Positions 21,321-31,442 of a stretch of DNA of 64,000 bases are shown one piece after another. The notes under the pieces were generated by a model. That model searched no databases. It was not told where the DNA came from and saw nothing but the letters and a program-made list of their open reading frames with translations. The position numbers and the translations under genes were made by a program. The DNA comes from an uncultured OCS116 cluster bacterium (lineage in GTDB: Bacteria > Pseudomonadota > Alphaproteobacteria > Rhizobiales > TMED25). Every line of letters starts with the position of its first letter. Position 1 is the stretch's first letter. The DNA lies in contig CACPHU010000003.1 in assembly GCA_902633855.1 (NCBI GenBank), positions 1 to 64,000 of the forward strand, given 5' to 3'.

Positions 21321-22055
21321 GTGTCTTTTGATTTGAAAGGAATGAATATACTAATTACTGGGGCATCCAGTGGGATTGGGAGACAAGCCGCGCTTACATA
21401 TGGAAAACATAAAGCTAACATTATAGCACTGGGACGTTCACAGAGCGCACTGGAGATGCTTGATGATGATCTTACAAAATACAATTGTAATGTGAGTCTT
21501 GTTCCATTTAACTTAATGCAATTTGATCTTATAAAGGGCATGGAACAAAAATTATCTGAAAGAATAGATCATCTGGATGTATTGTTTTTAAATGCTGCAG
21601 CATTTGGAAGTCTCACACCAATTACACACATAACCGAGGCGGAATGGAACGAGACTTTTGCAGTAAACTTGACATCTAATGTAATATTTTTGAAGTTATT
21701 TGAGCCCTACTTAAAAAGGGCAAATCAATCACAAGTCCTAATATCCACTACAGAAATCATCAATCAGAAAAAACCTTTTTGGGGCTTATATTCAGCATCA
21801 AAGGCAGCTTTAGAGCAAATAGCATATAGTTATGCTGAAGAAACTCAAAACACAAATATAAAAGTTAACCTGATTGATCCAGGTATCGTGAATACCAAAC
21901 TAAGATTAAAAGCCTATCCTGGTGAAGATAAGCAAAAAATTACTCAGCCATCAGACCTCTCAGATTTTTTTGAAGATATATTATTCAATGATAAATTTGC
22001 TAATGGTGAATTAATTAGATACGCTGATTGGCTGGAATCATCAAAGCGTGTTTAA
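21321..22055 (+). CDS. SDR family oxidoreductase
   Basis: ITGASSGIGRQAAL, LNAAAFG, YSASKAAL. Confidence 0.85.
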   Translation: MSFDLKGMNILITGASSGIGRQAALTYGKHKANIIALGRSQSALEMLDDDLTKYNCNVSLVPFNLMQFDLIKGMEQKLSERIDHLDVLFLNAAAFGSLTPITHITEAEWNETFAVNLTSNVIFLKLFEPYLKRANQSQVLISTTEIINQKKPFWGLYSASKAALEQIAYSYAEETQNTNIKVNLIDPGIVNTKLRLKAYPGEDKQKITQPSDLSDFFEDILFNDKFANGELIRYADWLESSKRV

Positions 22056-23380
22056 GTGACATAGGGATTATCGCCCTTTCTAAAATGAATTCGAAGTGGC
22101 GATAAATTGTACCCAAAGGCATTTCTGAGTTCATTGATTAAATACTTACGGTAAGAACCTGGAATGGAATCTGGTGCAGATGAAAATATAATAAATGTTG
22201 GAGGCTTTACTGAGGCTTGAGTTATATATCTTAGCTTTACCCTTCGCCCAGCTTTAGCCGGCGGTTGATGCTTTTGAACAGCTTCATTTAGCCACGTGTT
22301 CAGCTTCGCTGTTGTAGTTCTCTTTGTCCATTCATCGTATAGAAGGATAACTCTTTCCATCATCTCTTCTGTACCCTTTCCTTTTAGGGATGATACTTTA
22401 AGGATATTTTTTTTATCAAGTTGAATTAAATTTGTAGAAAAGATCTTACCGATCTCATGGTCAAACTGCGCCCTATCTTTTACTAAATCTATCTTGTTAA
22501 AGACAATCAGGAGAGCTCTTCCTTCTGTCAAAACTTGATCAGCCAGCCTCAAATCCTGCTTGTCAATGAAATCAATGGCATCAATTAGTAAAATTACAAT
22601 ATCGGAATACTTAATTGCCTTTATAGAGTCAAAATAAGCAAGCTTCTCAGTATCTTGATAAACCCTAGATTTTCTTCGAAGACCTGCCGTGTCGATAAGC
22701 CTAATTCTTTTTCCACTCCATTCCCAATCAGTAGAAATCGAGTCCCTTGTTATTCCAGCAATATCACCTGTCAACATTCTGTCGTGTCCAACAAGAGAGT
22801 TTAATAATGTAGATTTACCAACATTCGGCTTTCCTATTATGGTGAGATTTATTGCATCTTCATCATTATTTTCATTAACCTGATACGATGGTATAACTTC
22901 CACTATTTCATCTATTAAGCTACCAATACCAATATTATGTTCGGCTGATATGGCAAGAGGTTCACCAAAGCCAAGCTCAAAAAATTCATAGATATTTAAC
23001 CTTGCGGCACCACGTTCGCATTTATTAACTATGGTACGTGTCAAGATACCTGATTTTCTCAAATAATTAGCAAATTCAATATCTTTTGTTGTTAATCCAG
23101 ATTTCGCATCAACAATAAATAGGCATAAGTCGGAGTCTTTTATCACTTTTAATGCGTTATCTTCGACAGACAGGGATAAGTTATCTGATGCTGACTCATA
23201 AACACCTGCTGTATCAATAAGAGAAAACTCTTGATCCTTTAGTATGATTAATTCTTCTCGGAAATCACGTGTTAACCCAGAGATATCAGATACTAACGCT
23301 TTTTTTCTACCATACAATCTATTAAATAAGGTAGATTTGCCAACATTTGGTCTGCCTGCTAAAACTATTCTTGGGGTCAT
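22052..23380 (-). CDS. der: Ribosome biogenesis GTPase Der (EngA)
   Basis: Tandem GTPase domains GRPNVGKSTLFNRL and GKPNVGKSTLLNSL; KH-like C-terminus. Confidence 0.96.
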   Translation of the reverse strand: MTPRIVLAGRPNVGKSTLFNRLYGRKKALVSDISGLTRDFREELIILKDQEFSLIDTAGVYESASDNLSLSVEDNALKVIKDSDLCLFIVDAKSGLTTKDIEFANYLRKSGILTRTIVNKCERGAARLNIYEFFELGFGEPLAISAEHNIGIGSLIDEIVEVIPSYQVNENNDEDAINLTIIGKPNVGKSTLLNSLVGHDRMLTGDIAGITRDSISTDWEWSGKRIRLIDTAGLRRKSRVYQDTEKLAYFDSIKAIKYSDIVILLIDAIDFIDKQDLRLADQVLTEGRALLIVFNKIDLVKDRAQFDHEIGKIFSTNLIQLDKKNILKVSSLKGKGTEEMMERVILLYDEWTKRTTTAKLNTWLNEAVQKHQPPAKAGRRVKLRYITQASVKPPTFIIFSSAPDSIPGSYRKYLINELRNAFGYNLSPLRIHFRKGDNPYVT

Positions 23381-23389
23381 AATAATACT

Positions 23390-24715
23390 TCATCTATATG
23401 ATATCAATTCACCGTCATTAGATATAACATATAAATTTTTATTTACAATAATGGGTGGTATTGTCGATGCTTCTATTTTGTTTTTCAAAATATCAGCCAA
23501 TTTACCTGTTTTTGGGTCATGCACAATCAGATCGCCTGATGATAAAAATAAATAGAGCCTATTTTGGAGTATCTGCATTGATATAATTTTGTTATCATTC
23601 TTAAACTCATAATTTGAGTTAATATCCTCAACCCATAGAACGTCTCCACTCTCAGCATCAATGGCAAAAAGTATATTATCATTAGATACAATAAATAAGT
23701 AATTATTTGACGCTACTGGTGTAATTGAAGATGAGATTGGTAATTCCCACATACGAAATCCATTATTTACGTTATTAGCAATAAGCCTCCCTTGAAAACC
23801 TACCGTTAACAATAAATTTTCATAAATGATTGGGCTGGCAGTTATATCCTTAATTTGCGAGAGGGAGTTTTTGATGTTTTTCCTATTAACCGAGTCTGCC
23901 CATAATCTGTTTCCATTATTTTTTTTAAATACGAAAATCTCACCAGATTTATAAGGAACGATTATTTTGTCTTCGAATAAAGCCATATTACTTGTTTGCA
24001 CTAACCCTGCTGTTTCAGAGAACCAGGAGTACTCCCATTTCTTGTCCCCTGATTGTATGTCGAATGCATTTATTTTATTATCCACGCTTAAGACAAATAC
24101 CATCGAGTTATCTGCTATTGGTGCAGCCCTTACAGGAGAACTAACCATATTTCTCCAAAGAATATCTCCGTTGTAAGGGTCAAGCGCATATAATTCACCG
24201 AAGCCATTTGTAAAAAATATTATTCCAGAGTTTGCAAATAAACCACCACCAAAACCAATTTTAGGATCCTCTCCATCAGGAAATAATGATTTACTCCAGT
24301 TAATAGTACCGTTATCTGGATTTACTGATGAAATTGTATTCTCTGTATCGACAACAAATAAAGTATCACCAATATAGATTGGCGACACCGAAGAAAGGTT
24401 GAGTTTACTTGAACCTTGGCCAATATTTACTGACCATTTTTTTATAAACCCCTCCGAAAACGCAATATTATTTTTATTGTTTGTTGTTTCCCTATCAGAG
24501 GAAATCCAACGCTTCGTTACGAGCGGCTCCGATAATTGAATCGTATCAAAGCTTTCGGCTAATTTTATATTGGCTGAACCTATCAATATATTTTCCCGAT
24601 CCCCGGGAAGAATATATTCTTTTCCCCTGATGACGCTCTCACAAGCAGATAGGTTAATAATTATTAGAAATAATAATAATCTAGATATGTATATTTTAGC
24701 TATATTTAATTGCAC
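23390..24715 (-). CDS. bamB: PQQ-repeat lipoprotein, BamB-like outer membrane assembly factor
   Basis: Lipobox INLSACES; repeated G-W/PQQ beta-propeller blades (ALDPYNGDILWR, AFDIQSGDKKWEY); der-bamB neighbourhood. Confidence 0.8.
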   Translation of the reverse strand: MQLNIAKIYISRLLLFLIIINLSACESVIRGKEYILPGDRENILIGSANIKLAESFDTIQLSEPLVTKRWISSDRETTNNKNNIAFSEGFIKKWSVNIGQGSSKLNLSSVSPIYIGDTLFVVDTENTISSVNPDNGTINWSKSLFPDGEDPKIGFGGGLFANSGIIFFTNGFGELYALDPYNGDILWRNMVSSPVRAAPIADNSMVFVLSVDNKINAFDIQSGDKKWEYSWFSETAGLVQTSNMALFEDKIIVPYKSGEIFVFKKNNGNRLWADSVNRKNIKNSLSQIKDITASPIIYENLLLTVGFQGRLIANNVNNGFRMWELPISSSITPVASNNYLFIVSNDNILFAIDAESGDVLWVEDINSNYEFKNDNKIISMQILQNRLYLFLSSGDLIVHDPKTGKLADILKNKIEASTIPPIIVNKNLYVISNDGELISYR

Positions 24716-24725
24716 AATATATATT

Positions 24726-25370
24726 TTATTTTGAATCCATGACTCTCAGCATCATCTGAGCTCTATCAAACATGCCATCTGTAGTTTTTTCACTTTTTAT
24801 AATGATATTTAGATATTCAATACCTCTTTCATATAAGCCGTGTTTGTATGCGCTCATTGCCAATACTTCATACGCAAATAATGAGAGAGGGTTGTCACTT
24901 TCTAGTATTGAAGATAGATCCTCCTGTATTTGATCAAATGAGACGTTATCGACATTCAGATAAGAAAGTTTTAGCTTTGCCAGATCTCTAATAAGACTAT
25001 TCTCAGCTTTTTTAACGAGATCCATATATGTTTCTCTTGCATCATCGAGTTTATTTTGAGAAATGAAGTTATCAGATTTCAATAGCAAGGCATATGTTTT
25101 ATAATCACTTGTTCCGCTCTCAAGTAATTCATCAATATAATCATTTATTAAATGAGACTCATCACCCGTAGCACTCTCAACAATTTGTGATAATATTAAG
25201 CCCGACTTTTCAGATTTGCTCTGTGAGTAATATTGATATGCCTCAGAACCAATTAAGACTGAGGAAATAACGATAACTGCTGCATATATTGAATTTTTAT
25301 AGGTGGCCCAGAGAGATTTTAGCCGATCCTGCCTTAGATCATCATCAATTTCATTAAATAAGTTCGACAT
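24726..25370 (-). CDS. TPR/YfgM-like membrane-anchored protein
   Basis: MSNLFNEIDDDLRQDRLKSLWATYKNSIYAAVIVISSVLIG; next to bamB-der (ORF track start 25427; internal Met preferred). Confidence 0.75.
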   Translation of the reverse strand: MSNLFNEIDDDLRQDRLKSLWATYKNSIYAAVIVISSVLIGSEAYQYYSQSKSEKSGLILSQIVESATGDESHLINDYIDELLESGTSDYKTYALLLKSDNFISQNKLDDARETYMDLVKKAENSLIRDLAKLKLSYLNVDNVSFDQIQEDLSSILESDNPLSLFAYEVLAMSAYKHGLYERGIEYLNIIIKSEKTTDGMFDRAQMMLRVMDSK

Positions 25371-25442
25371 TTTATCACCAACAATAGATAACGAATTATT
25401 TATAACTATTTTTTTGGTTGTTTCCAATCAAAATCATTCAAA

Positions 25443-26126
25443 TCATGGAAAATATTGAATCTTACTTTTGTCATTAATCCACTCATCATATTTTTTCATT
25501 GTGACTTTGAACGCGTGAGAGTCAATAAAACCTTGAAGAGATTTCTTCACTTTTTCGAGTTTAAAATGCTCTTCGAACCAAAGAGGGTCAGCAATCATAA
25601 ATTGCCGAACTAAAGGCAGTATACATAATTCATACACTGATACTTTATTTCCATAAATAAATCCACTCTTGGTAATTTTATCATCTATTAGCTTCAAGAT
25701 CTCGCATGCCGAGTCTCTGTGTTTCTGTCTATGTGTAACGTCGTACCTACTTGAATATTTATACCTATCAAGATGAAATTTAAATTTGTTATCAAATAAG
25801 CTTATGAAATAATCAACGTCTTCGTTTTTATCATTAAGTGGAATTAATAGCCCACCAGGGTCACTTTGACCTAGAATCCATTTTACAATATCAAGGCTCT
25901 CTTCAATAACCGAGAGGTCTTCTTTTAATAATACTGGAACAGTTGCCTTAGGCGACGCCAAAATAAATTCTGGTGGCTTATTTTTTAGAGATATTTCACG
26001 AATTTGGCACTTGATTGTCGAATAATATATTGACAATCTTGCCCTTATGGCAAACGGACATCTTCTAAATGAGTATAATACTAACTCTCTATTTATTTTG
26101 TCTTGGCCCGAGTGCTTCTCTTTCAT
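25443..26126 (-). CDS. Glutathione S-transferase-like protein
   Basis: LVLYSFRRCPFAIRARLSIYYS.. thioredoxin-fold N-terminus, VPVLLKEDLSVIEESLDIVKWI. Confidence 0.75.
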   Translation of the reverse strand: MKEKHSGQDKINRELVLYSFRRCPFAIRARLSIYYSTIKCQIREISLKNKPPEFILASPKATVPVLLKEDLSVIEESLDIVKWILGQSDPGGLLIPLNDKNEDVDYFISLFDNKFKFHLDRYKYSSRYDVTHRQKHRDSACEILKLIDDKITKSGFIYGNKVSVYELCILPLVRQFMIADPLWFEEHFKLEKVKKSLQGFIDSHAFKVTMKKYDEWINDKSKIQYFP

Positions 26127-27009
26127 GCTTCAGCTTGAGTTGTAATTTTCGTTCCTTAAATCTTTTCATGCTTTTTTGTGTTTGGTTATCGTGGCAGTGA
26201 GGACATGATATTTCTGGTACATAATACTCGCTTAATCTATCTTCTTCAGATAAAGGCATCCTGCATGCATGACACATGTTATGCTGACCCTTTTCAAGCC
26301 CATGCTCGAGTGAAACTCTGTAGTCAAATACAAAACATTCACCTCTCCATTTTGAGTGATCTTTGGATTTATGCTCAAGATATTTTAAAATACCTCCATT
26401 CAGCTGATAGACATTTTTGTAACCTTTACCCAATAGATAGGATGAGGCTTTCTCGCATCTTATTCCACCAGTGCAATACATTGCGATTTTTTTACTTTTT
26501 GACTTGCTTAGATTTTTGTCTGCCCAATCAGGAAAATCCCTAAAAGATTTTGTATTTGCTAAACTTGCCCCGATGAAGGATCCAATGGAGTGTTCGTATG
26601 TATTCCTCGTATCGACAACAATTACATCCCTGTCGTCAAGTAACTTGTCCCAATCGTCAGGTTGAAGAAGCTTTCCTGTCAGTTCATGCGGATTAACACC
26701 AAGCTTTCCCATCGTAACAATCTCTTTTTTTAATCTGACTCTCATCTTACGAAAGGTTTTTCCAAATGCTTTTGAATATTTGATTTGCAAATCCGAAAAA
26801 TTATCTAATGACTTTACGTATGTTATTACATTTTTTACGCTCATTTCGTCACCTGATATGGATCCATTAATACCCTCAGAGGCCAGCAAAATGGTTCCGA
26901 GAACTTTGTTTTTTTCGCAAATTGTTTGAATAATACCCCTAAATGACTTGTAATCGGCCCATGGACTGAACTTATAAAATGATGCAACAATATTATTATT
27001 TGATATCAT
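26089..27009 (-). CDS. trhO: tRNA uridine(34) hydroxylase (rhodanese family, YceA/TrhO)
   Basis: YTKSF.. FPDWADKN, MYCTGGIRCEKASSYLLGKGYKNVYQLNGGIL, C-terminal Cys-rich region. Confidence 0.9.
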   Translation of the reverse strand: MISNNNIVASFYKFSPWADYKSFRGIIQTICEKNKVLGTILLASEGINGSISGDEMSVKNVITYVKSLDNFSDLQIKYSKAFGKTFRKMRVRLKKEIVTMGKLGVNPHELTGKLLQPDDWDKLLDDRDVIVVDTRNTYEHSIGSFIGASLANTKSFRDFPDWADKNLSKSKSKKIAMYCTGGIRCEKASSYLLGKGYKNVYQLNGGILKYLEHKSKDHSKWRGECFVFDYRVSLEHGLEKGQHNMCHACRMPLSEEDRLSEYYVPEISCPHCHDNQTQKSMKRFKERKLQLKLKHEREALGPRQNK

Positions 27010-27019
27010 AGAGTACCCC

Positions 27020-28174
27020 CTATCTAAATCTTATGTTAGCCTTATTCAAATCAGAAATTTTATTACATCCCATCAACTTCATATCTCTAATAATTTCATC
27101 TCTCATAAGGGTTATTGCCTTCTTCACCCCGCTTGAGCCAGCGCCAGCGAGTGAATAAAGATAAAATCTTCCGCCAGAGCATGCGTTTGCTCCCAAAGAT
27201 AGAGCTTTTAATACATGGGTACCTCTTCTAATTCCTCCATCACAAATTATCTCAATTTGCCCACCGACAGCACTTACAATTTCTTCCAATTGATCAAATG
27301 GTGACCGTGATCCATCCAGTTGTCTGCCTCCGTGGTTTGAGAGCATTATTGCAGTGGCGCCAACATCGATAGCCTTTTTTGCATCATCCGCAGACATTAT
27401 TCCTTTCAAACAAAGTGGTTTTGGCCATATTTTTCTTATTTCTTCAATTTTTTTCCAACTTAATTCTTGATCTAACATATTTGTAAAATAATCTCCAACC
27501 GAGATTGCAATTTTTGTCCCCTCACTTAAATGGGAGTCTAACTGAGGTAATGAGAATTTCTCTCTAAATAGGTAGTTAAAACTCCACATTGGCGAAAGCA
27601 TAAAACTCATGAGACTTGCAATGGTTAGCTTTGGTGGCGATGTAAAGCCTGTTCTCAGGTCCCGCTCCCTATTACCGCCCACAATAGTATCGACTGTTAT
27701 AGCCAATGCATCAAAATTATGGTCAATACATTTTTGAAGCATATCTTGATTGAGAGCCTTATCTTTATGTACATATAATTGAAACATCTTGGGGCACCTA
27801 AATTTCCTACCCACCTCCTCTATTCCAACCGTTGCAAGGGAAGATATTCCAAAATAAGTATTAAAATATTCAGCAGCTTCTCCAACGGCCCTCTCTCCCT
27901 CATAGTGAAACAACCTTTGGAGTGCAGTCGGTGATAAAAATATTGGCAGATCTATTTTTTTTCCCAATATTTCAATGGATATATCAACATCATTGACAGG
28001 TTTAAGTACGCTTGGTATCAGGTCGCATTGATCAAATGATGCTGTATTGCGTGCATAGGTAACCTCATCGTCGGCAGCGCCATCAATGTAATGAAAAACT
28101 GGAGACGGTAAATTTTGCTTGGCCAACATACGAAAGTCATCGGTATTATAGCAATTTTTTAACTGTTTGAGCAT
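27020..28174 (-). CDS. FMN-dependent alpha-hydroxy-acid dehydrogenase
   Basis: HYIDGAADDEVTYARN, LKGIMSADDAKKAIDVGATAIMLSNHGGRQLDGS, ICDGGIRRGTHVLKALSLGA. Confidence 0.88.
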   Translation of the reverse strand: MLKQLKNCYNTDDFRMLAKQNLPSPVFHYIDGAADDEVTYARNTASFDQCDLIPSVLKPVNDVDISIEILGKKIDLPIFLSPTALQRLFHYEGERAVGEAAEYFNTYFGISSLATVGIEEVGRKFRCPKMFQLYVHKDKALNQDMLQKCIDHNFDALAITVDTIVGGNRERDLRTGFTSPPKLTIASLMSFMLSPMWSFNYLFREKFSLPQLDSHLSEGTKIAISVGDYFTNMLDQELSWKKIEEIRKIWPKPLCLKGIMSADDAKKAIDVGATAIMLSNHGGRQLDGSRSPFDQLEEIVSAVGGQIEIICDGGIRRGTHVLKALSLGANACSGGRFYLYSLAGAGSSGVKKAITLMRDEIIRDMKLMGCNKISDLNKANIRFR

Positions 28175-28233
28175 ATTAAAATACTACAATCTATTACAGA
28201 AAACATCAAAATTATAATTTAACTTGTGACAGA

Positions 28234-28845
28234 TTATACAAAGCTCGTAGCTTTTACCATGGCAAATGAAATAATAAAAAGAATAATACTTGTAATAATG
28301 TCAACAGATTTTAAGAGAGCAATATTTTTTGATAATGTGGAGAATAACCTAGATAGAATTGCAACCCCATAAAAGAAGATTATGCTAGCTACCGTAGCGC
28401 CCAAAATATAGAAGATCTTTTCATCATAACTATATTGCAAGGAAGCGCTCCCAATCAAAATGACTGTATCAAGATAAACATGTGGATTTAAAAGTGTGAA
28501 GGCAGACATTGCCATAATGCTCTTTTTAAAACTTCTTTGAAGGTATACCTCCTCACTCACCCCATATGATAGAGACATAACATTCTTTATTCGATAAACG
28601 CCATAAAGCAGAAGACAAAGCGCTGATAATACCAAAAATAAGTCAATATAGAATTGGCTTACAATTAGAGACATGCCATAGACACCAGCTATAATTAGAA
28701 CAAAATCTGATACTGTACAAAAACCTGCGAGGGAATAAACGTACTCATTTCTAACACCTTGACGAAATAAGTATGTATTCTGGGCACCAATTACGCAGTT
28801 CAAGGAAAAGCATAGTAAAAAGCCAGTTATTATTGCGCTCATCAT
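28234..28845 (-). CDS. LysE/ArgO-type amino acid exporter
   Basis: GAQNTYLFRQGVRNEYV, NPHVYLDTVILIG. Confidence 0.85.
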   Translation of the reverse strand: MMSAIITGFLLCFSLNCVIGAQNTYLFRQGVRNEYVYSLAGFCTVSDFVLIIAGVYGMSLIVSQFYIDLFLVLSALCLLLYGVYRIKNVMSLSYGVSEEVYLQRSFKKSIMAMSAFTLLNPHVYLDTVILIGSASLQYSYDEKIFYILGATVASIIFFYGVAILSRLFSTLSKNIALLKSVDIITSIILFIISFAMVKATSFV

Positions 28846-28848
28846 AAA

Positions 28849-29487
28849 TTATAACCAATTGATTTTTCTAATTTTGAAAAAACGAAGCGATATAAGAACT
28901 ATAATTATAATAAATGTAATTATCGCATCATTTTGCAATGTTTTCTCCATCATCAGATAGTGTATACCGCCTAGGATAATTGCTGCATAAATCAGCTTAT
29001 GTAATTTTGGCCAATATTTTCCTAATCTTTTCATGGAGTAATTGTTTGATGTAGCTGCTAGTGGTATCAATAATAAAAAACCCATCATACCAAAAACAAT
29101 AAACGGCTTTCTTGTTAGTGACTCGACTATCTCAACCCATCTTAACTGCATATCCAGGAGTAACCAAGTTGAAAAATGTAGAACAATATAAAAGAAACTC
29201 ATCAAGCCAAAAGCTCTTCGAAATCTTATGAAATTAATCCCTGTTAATAATGAAAATGGCGTAATACACAGTGTTAATATTAGTATATAAATAGCTGTAA
29301 CACCTAAACTTTTTTCAATAGCCCTCATTGGATCTACACCTAATTGACCACTTAGTAAATCATAGGCAAGAAATAATAACGGTACTAATAGGCTTAGATA
29401 TATATGCCAACATCTTAATTTTCTCACTGACGCCCTCACAAGATCGAATAGGCTCCTTATATTCACTGTTTTAGTAGCTTTATACAT
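28849..29487 (-). CDS. msrQ: MsrQ-like heme-binding membrane subunit
   Basis: YedZ pattern, TGLINFIRFRRAFGLMSFFYIVLHFSTWLLLD; pairs with the adjacent msrP. Confidence 0.88.
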   Translation of the reverse strand: MYKATKTVNIRSLFDLVRASVRKLRCWHIYLSLLVPLLFLAYDLLSGQLGVDPMRAIEKSLGVTAIYILILTLCITPFSLLTGINFIRFRRAFGLMSFFYIVLHFSTWLLLDMQLRWVEIVESLTRKPFIVFGMMGFLLLIPLAATSNNYSMKRLGKYWPKLHKLIYAAIILGGIHYLMMEKTLQNDAIITFIIIIVLISLRFFKIRKINWL

Positions 29488-29504
29488 AATAATTATTCGG
29501 CTCT

Positions 29505-30434
29505 TTAATAATATCGGGATAAGTCCATGCCCTCGTATAACGGTGCAACCTCTTCATATCCATTAAAGAGTTTAGTGTCATATCTTTTTGTGAATAAATT
29601 TCCAAGATATCCCTCACCTTCCCCGCCAATATACCTCTCACTTGCCTGAGACCATCTCGGATGATGCACGGTTGGGTTCACATTTGAATAAAAGCCATAT
29701 TCTGCTGGATTTTGCTGATTCCATGATGAGACTGGCTCTTCCCTTTGAAAAGAAATCCTGGTAATAGATTTGATAGATTTGAAACCATACTTCCAGGGCA
29801 CAATAAGTCTCAATGGTGCACCATTTTGTTTTGGTAAAGGCTCGCCATAAACGCCAGTGGCCATTATGGTTAACGGATGCATTGCCTCATCCAATCTCAG
29901 TCCTTCTCTGTAAGGCCAATTTAATATATTTGTCTCTTGCATGTGCATTTCTTGTGGTCTAAATAGCGTTTCAAATGATACATACCTCGCCTCGTCTCTT
30001 ACACCCAACTTATTCAGTAATTCAGATAATTGGAAACCATTCCATGGTATCAGCATTGACCAACCTTCTACACATCTCAGGCTATAAGTACGCTGTATAA
30101 TGCTCATTTCTCTAACTATTTCAGAAAAATCATAGACTCCCGGATTATCAACTAAACCACTAATCTCAATTGGCCAAGGAGATGTTGTTAATTTGTGCGC
30201 ATGTTTTGCGGGGTCAGTCTTATCAATCCCAAACTCATAGAAATTATTGTAATTTGTTATTTCTTCTAAAGTATTAATCTTGCGGTCAAACATTTCTTGA
30301 GCAAAAGCAGATGTAATGCTATTGGATGCGACATAGGCAGTTAGCGCCAATCCGAATTTTAATATTTTTCGCCTGTTATAAAATAAATGCTTTGGTGTGA
30401 TATCATTCTGAGTTTTTTTATATATATCTTTCAT
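29505..30434 (-). CDS. msrP: Protein-methionine-sulfoxide reductase catalytic subunit MsrP (molybdopterin)
   Basis: LRCVEGWSMLIPWNGFQLSELL, GAPLRLIVPWKYGFKSIKSI. Confidence 0.9.
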   Translation of the reverse strand: MKDIYKKTQNDITPKHLFYNRRKILKFGLALTAYVASNSITSAFAQEMFDRKINTLEEITNYNNFYEFGIDKTDPAKHAHKLTTSPWPIEISGLVDNPGVYDFSEIVREMSIIQRTYSLRCVEGWSMLIPWNGFQLSELLNKLGVRDEARYVSFETLFRPQEMHMQETNILNWPYREGLRLDEAMHPLTIMATGVYGEPLPKQNGAPLRLIVPWKYGFKSIKSITRISFQREEPVSSWNQQNPAEYGFYSNVNPTVHHPRWSQASERYIGGEGEGYLGNLFTKRYDTKLFNGYEEVAPLYEGMDLSRYY

Positions 30435-30536
30435 AATTTAAATATAGTCATTAAACGATAGAAAATTCAATATTCAAATCTAGAATATTATGCTAATTTG
30501 AAAGGGCATGCATTATTTTGATTACATTACAGGAAA

Positions 30537-31439
30537 TTGAAGATGATAAAGGGACTCATCTCGCCAATTTTAAGTCCATTTGATGATAATCTTAACTTCA
30601 ACCATGAAATGTATAAAGTTCTCGCCGAGGATCTATTATCTTGTGGCTGCGCAGGACTCGCTCCCTTTGGTACAACAGGGGAAGCTCTATCATTAAGTAA
30701 CGCAGAGAGAATTAATGCTCTGGAGTACCTTATAAAATCTGGAATACCTGAAAATAAACTTATTCCTGGAACTGGTCTATGTAATTTTCCTGATACGGTA
30801 AGTTTATGCCGTCATGCAATAGAGATGGGCTGCCATGGAGTAATGACACTACCCGCATTTTACTACAAAGATGTAACTGATTCGGGTCTTTTTGAATATT
30901 TCAAACGGCTAATTGAAGAGGTCAATCACCCAAATCTTAAATTATATCTTTATCACATACCGCAAGTATCTGGTGTTGGTCTATCAATTGATCTTGTCAC
31001 GAAATTAAAAAATTCATACCCGGATATCATCGTTGGTATAAAGGATAGCTCAGGCAACTGGGATAATACAGCGCAACTGTTACAAATTGAAGGCCTCGTA
31101 GTTTATCCTGGAGCAGAATTACCAGTAATTGAGTCCATAAAGCTGGGTGGTCTGGGTTGTATATCGGCAACTGCAAATTTTAACTCAGAGAATATTGCAC
31201 GGGTCATTAGTCTGTGCCATGAAAAGAAGTGGGGCGAGGCTGAAAGGCTTCATGAGGACGTGAAAAAAGTTCGACATCTGTTTCAAGATTATTCAGCAAT
31301 ACCTGCACAAAAGTCAATGCTAGCTATAAAATATGATGATCCTCGATGGAGAAATATTCGACCACCGTTAAATCAAATATCAGAAGATAACGAAAAACAA
31401 CTTATGATAAAGCTCAGAAAATTTGGCTTTAATATTTAA
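30537..31439 (+). CDS. Dihydrodipicolinate synthase family (DapA-like) lyase
   Basis: PFGTTGEALSLSNAER, YLYHIPQVSGVG, GIKDSSG Schiff-base Lys. Confidence 0.88.
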   Translation: MKMIKGLISPILSPFDDNLNFNHEMYKVLAEDLLSCGCAGLAPFGTTGEALSLSNAERINALEYLIKSGIPENKLIPGTGLCNFPDTVSLCRHAIEMGCHGVMTLPAFYYKDVTDSGLFEYFKRLIEEVNHPNLKLYLYHIPQVSGVGLSIDLVTKLKNSYPDIIVGIKDSSGNWDNTAQLLQIEGLVVYPGAELPVIESIKLGGLGCISATANFNSENIARVISLCHEKKWGEAERLHEDVKKVRHLFQDYSAIPAQKSMLAIKYDDPRWRNIRPPLNQISEDNEKQLMIKLRKFGFNI

Positions 31440-31442
31440 GTT

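Noticed and set aside
30469-30489. Inverted repeat AATATTC-AAATCTA-GAATATT upstream of the DapA-like gene
   Set aside because: Seven-bp AT-rich arms in AT-rich DNA. Too weak to report as an operator without conservation data.
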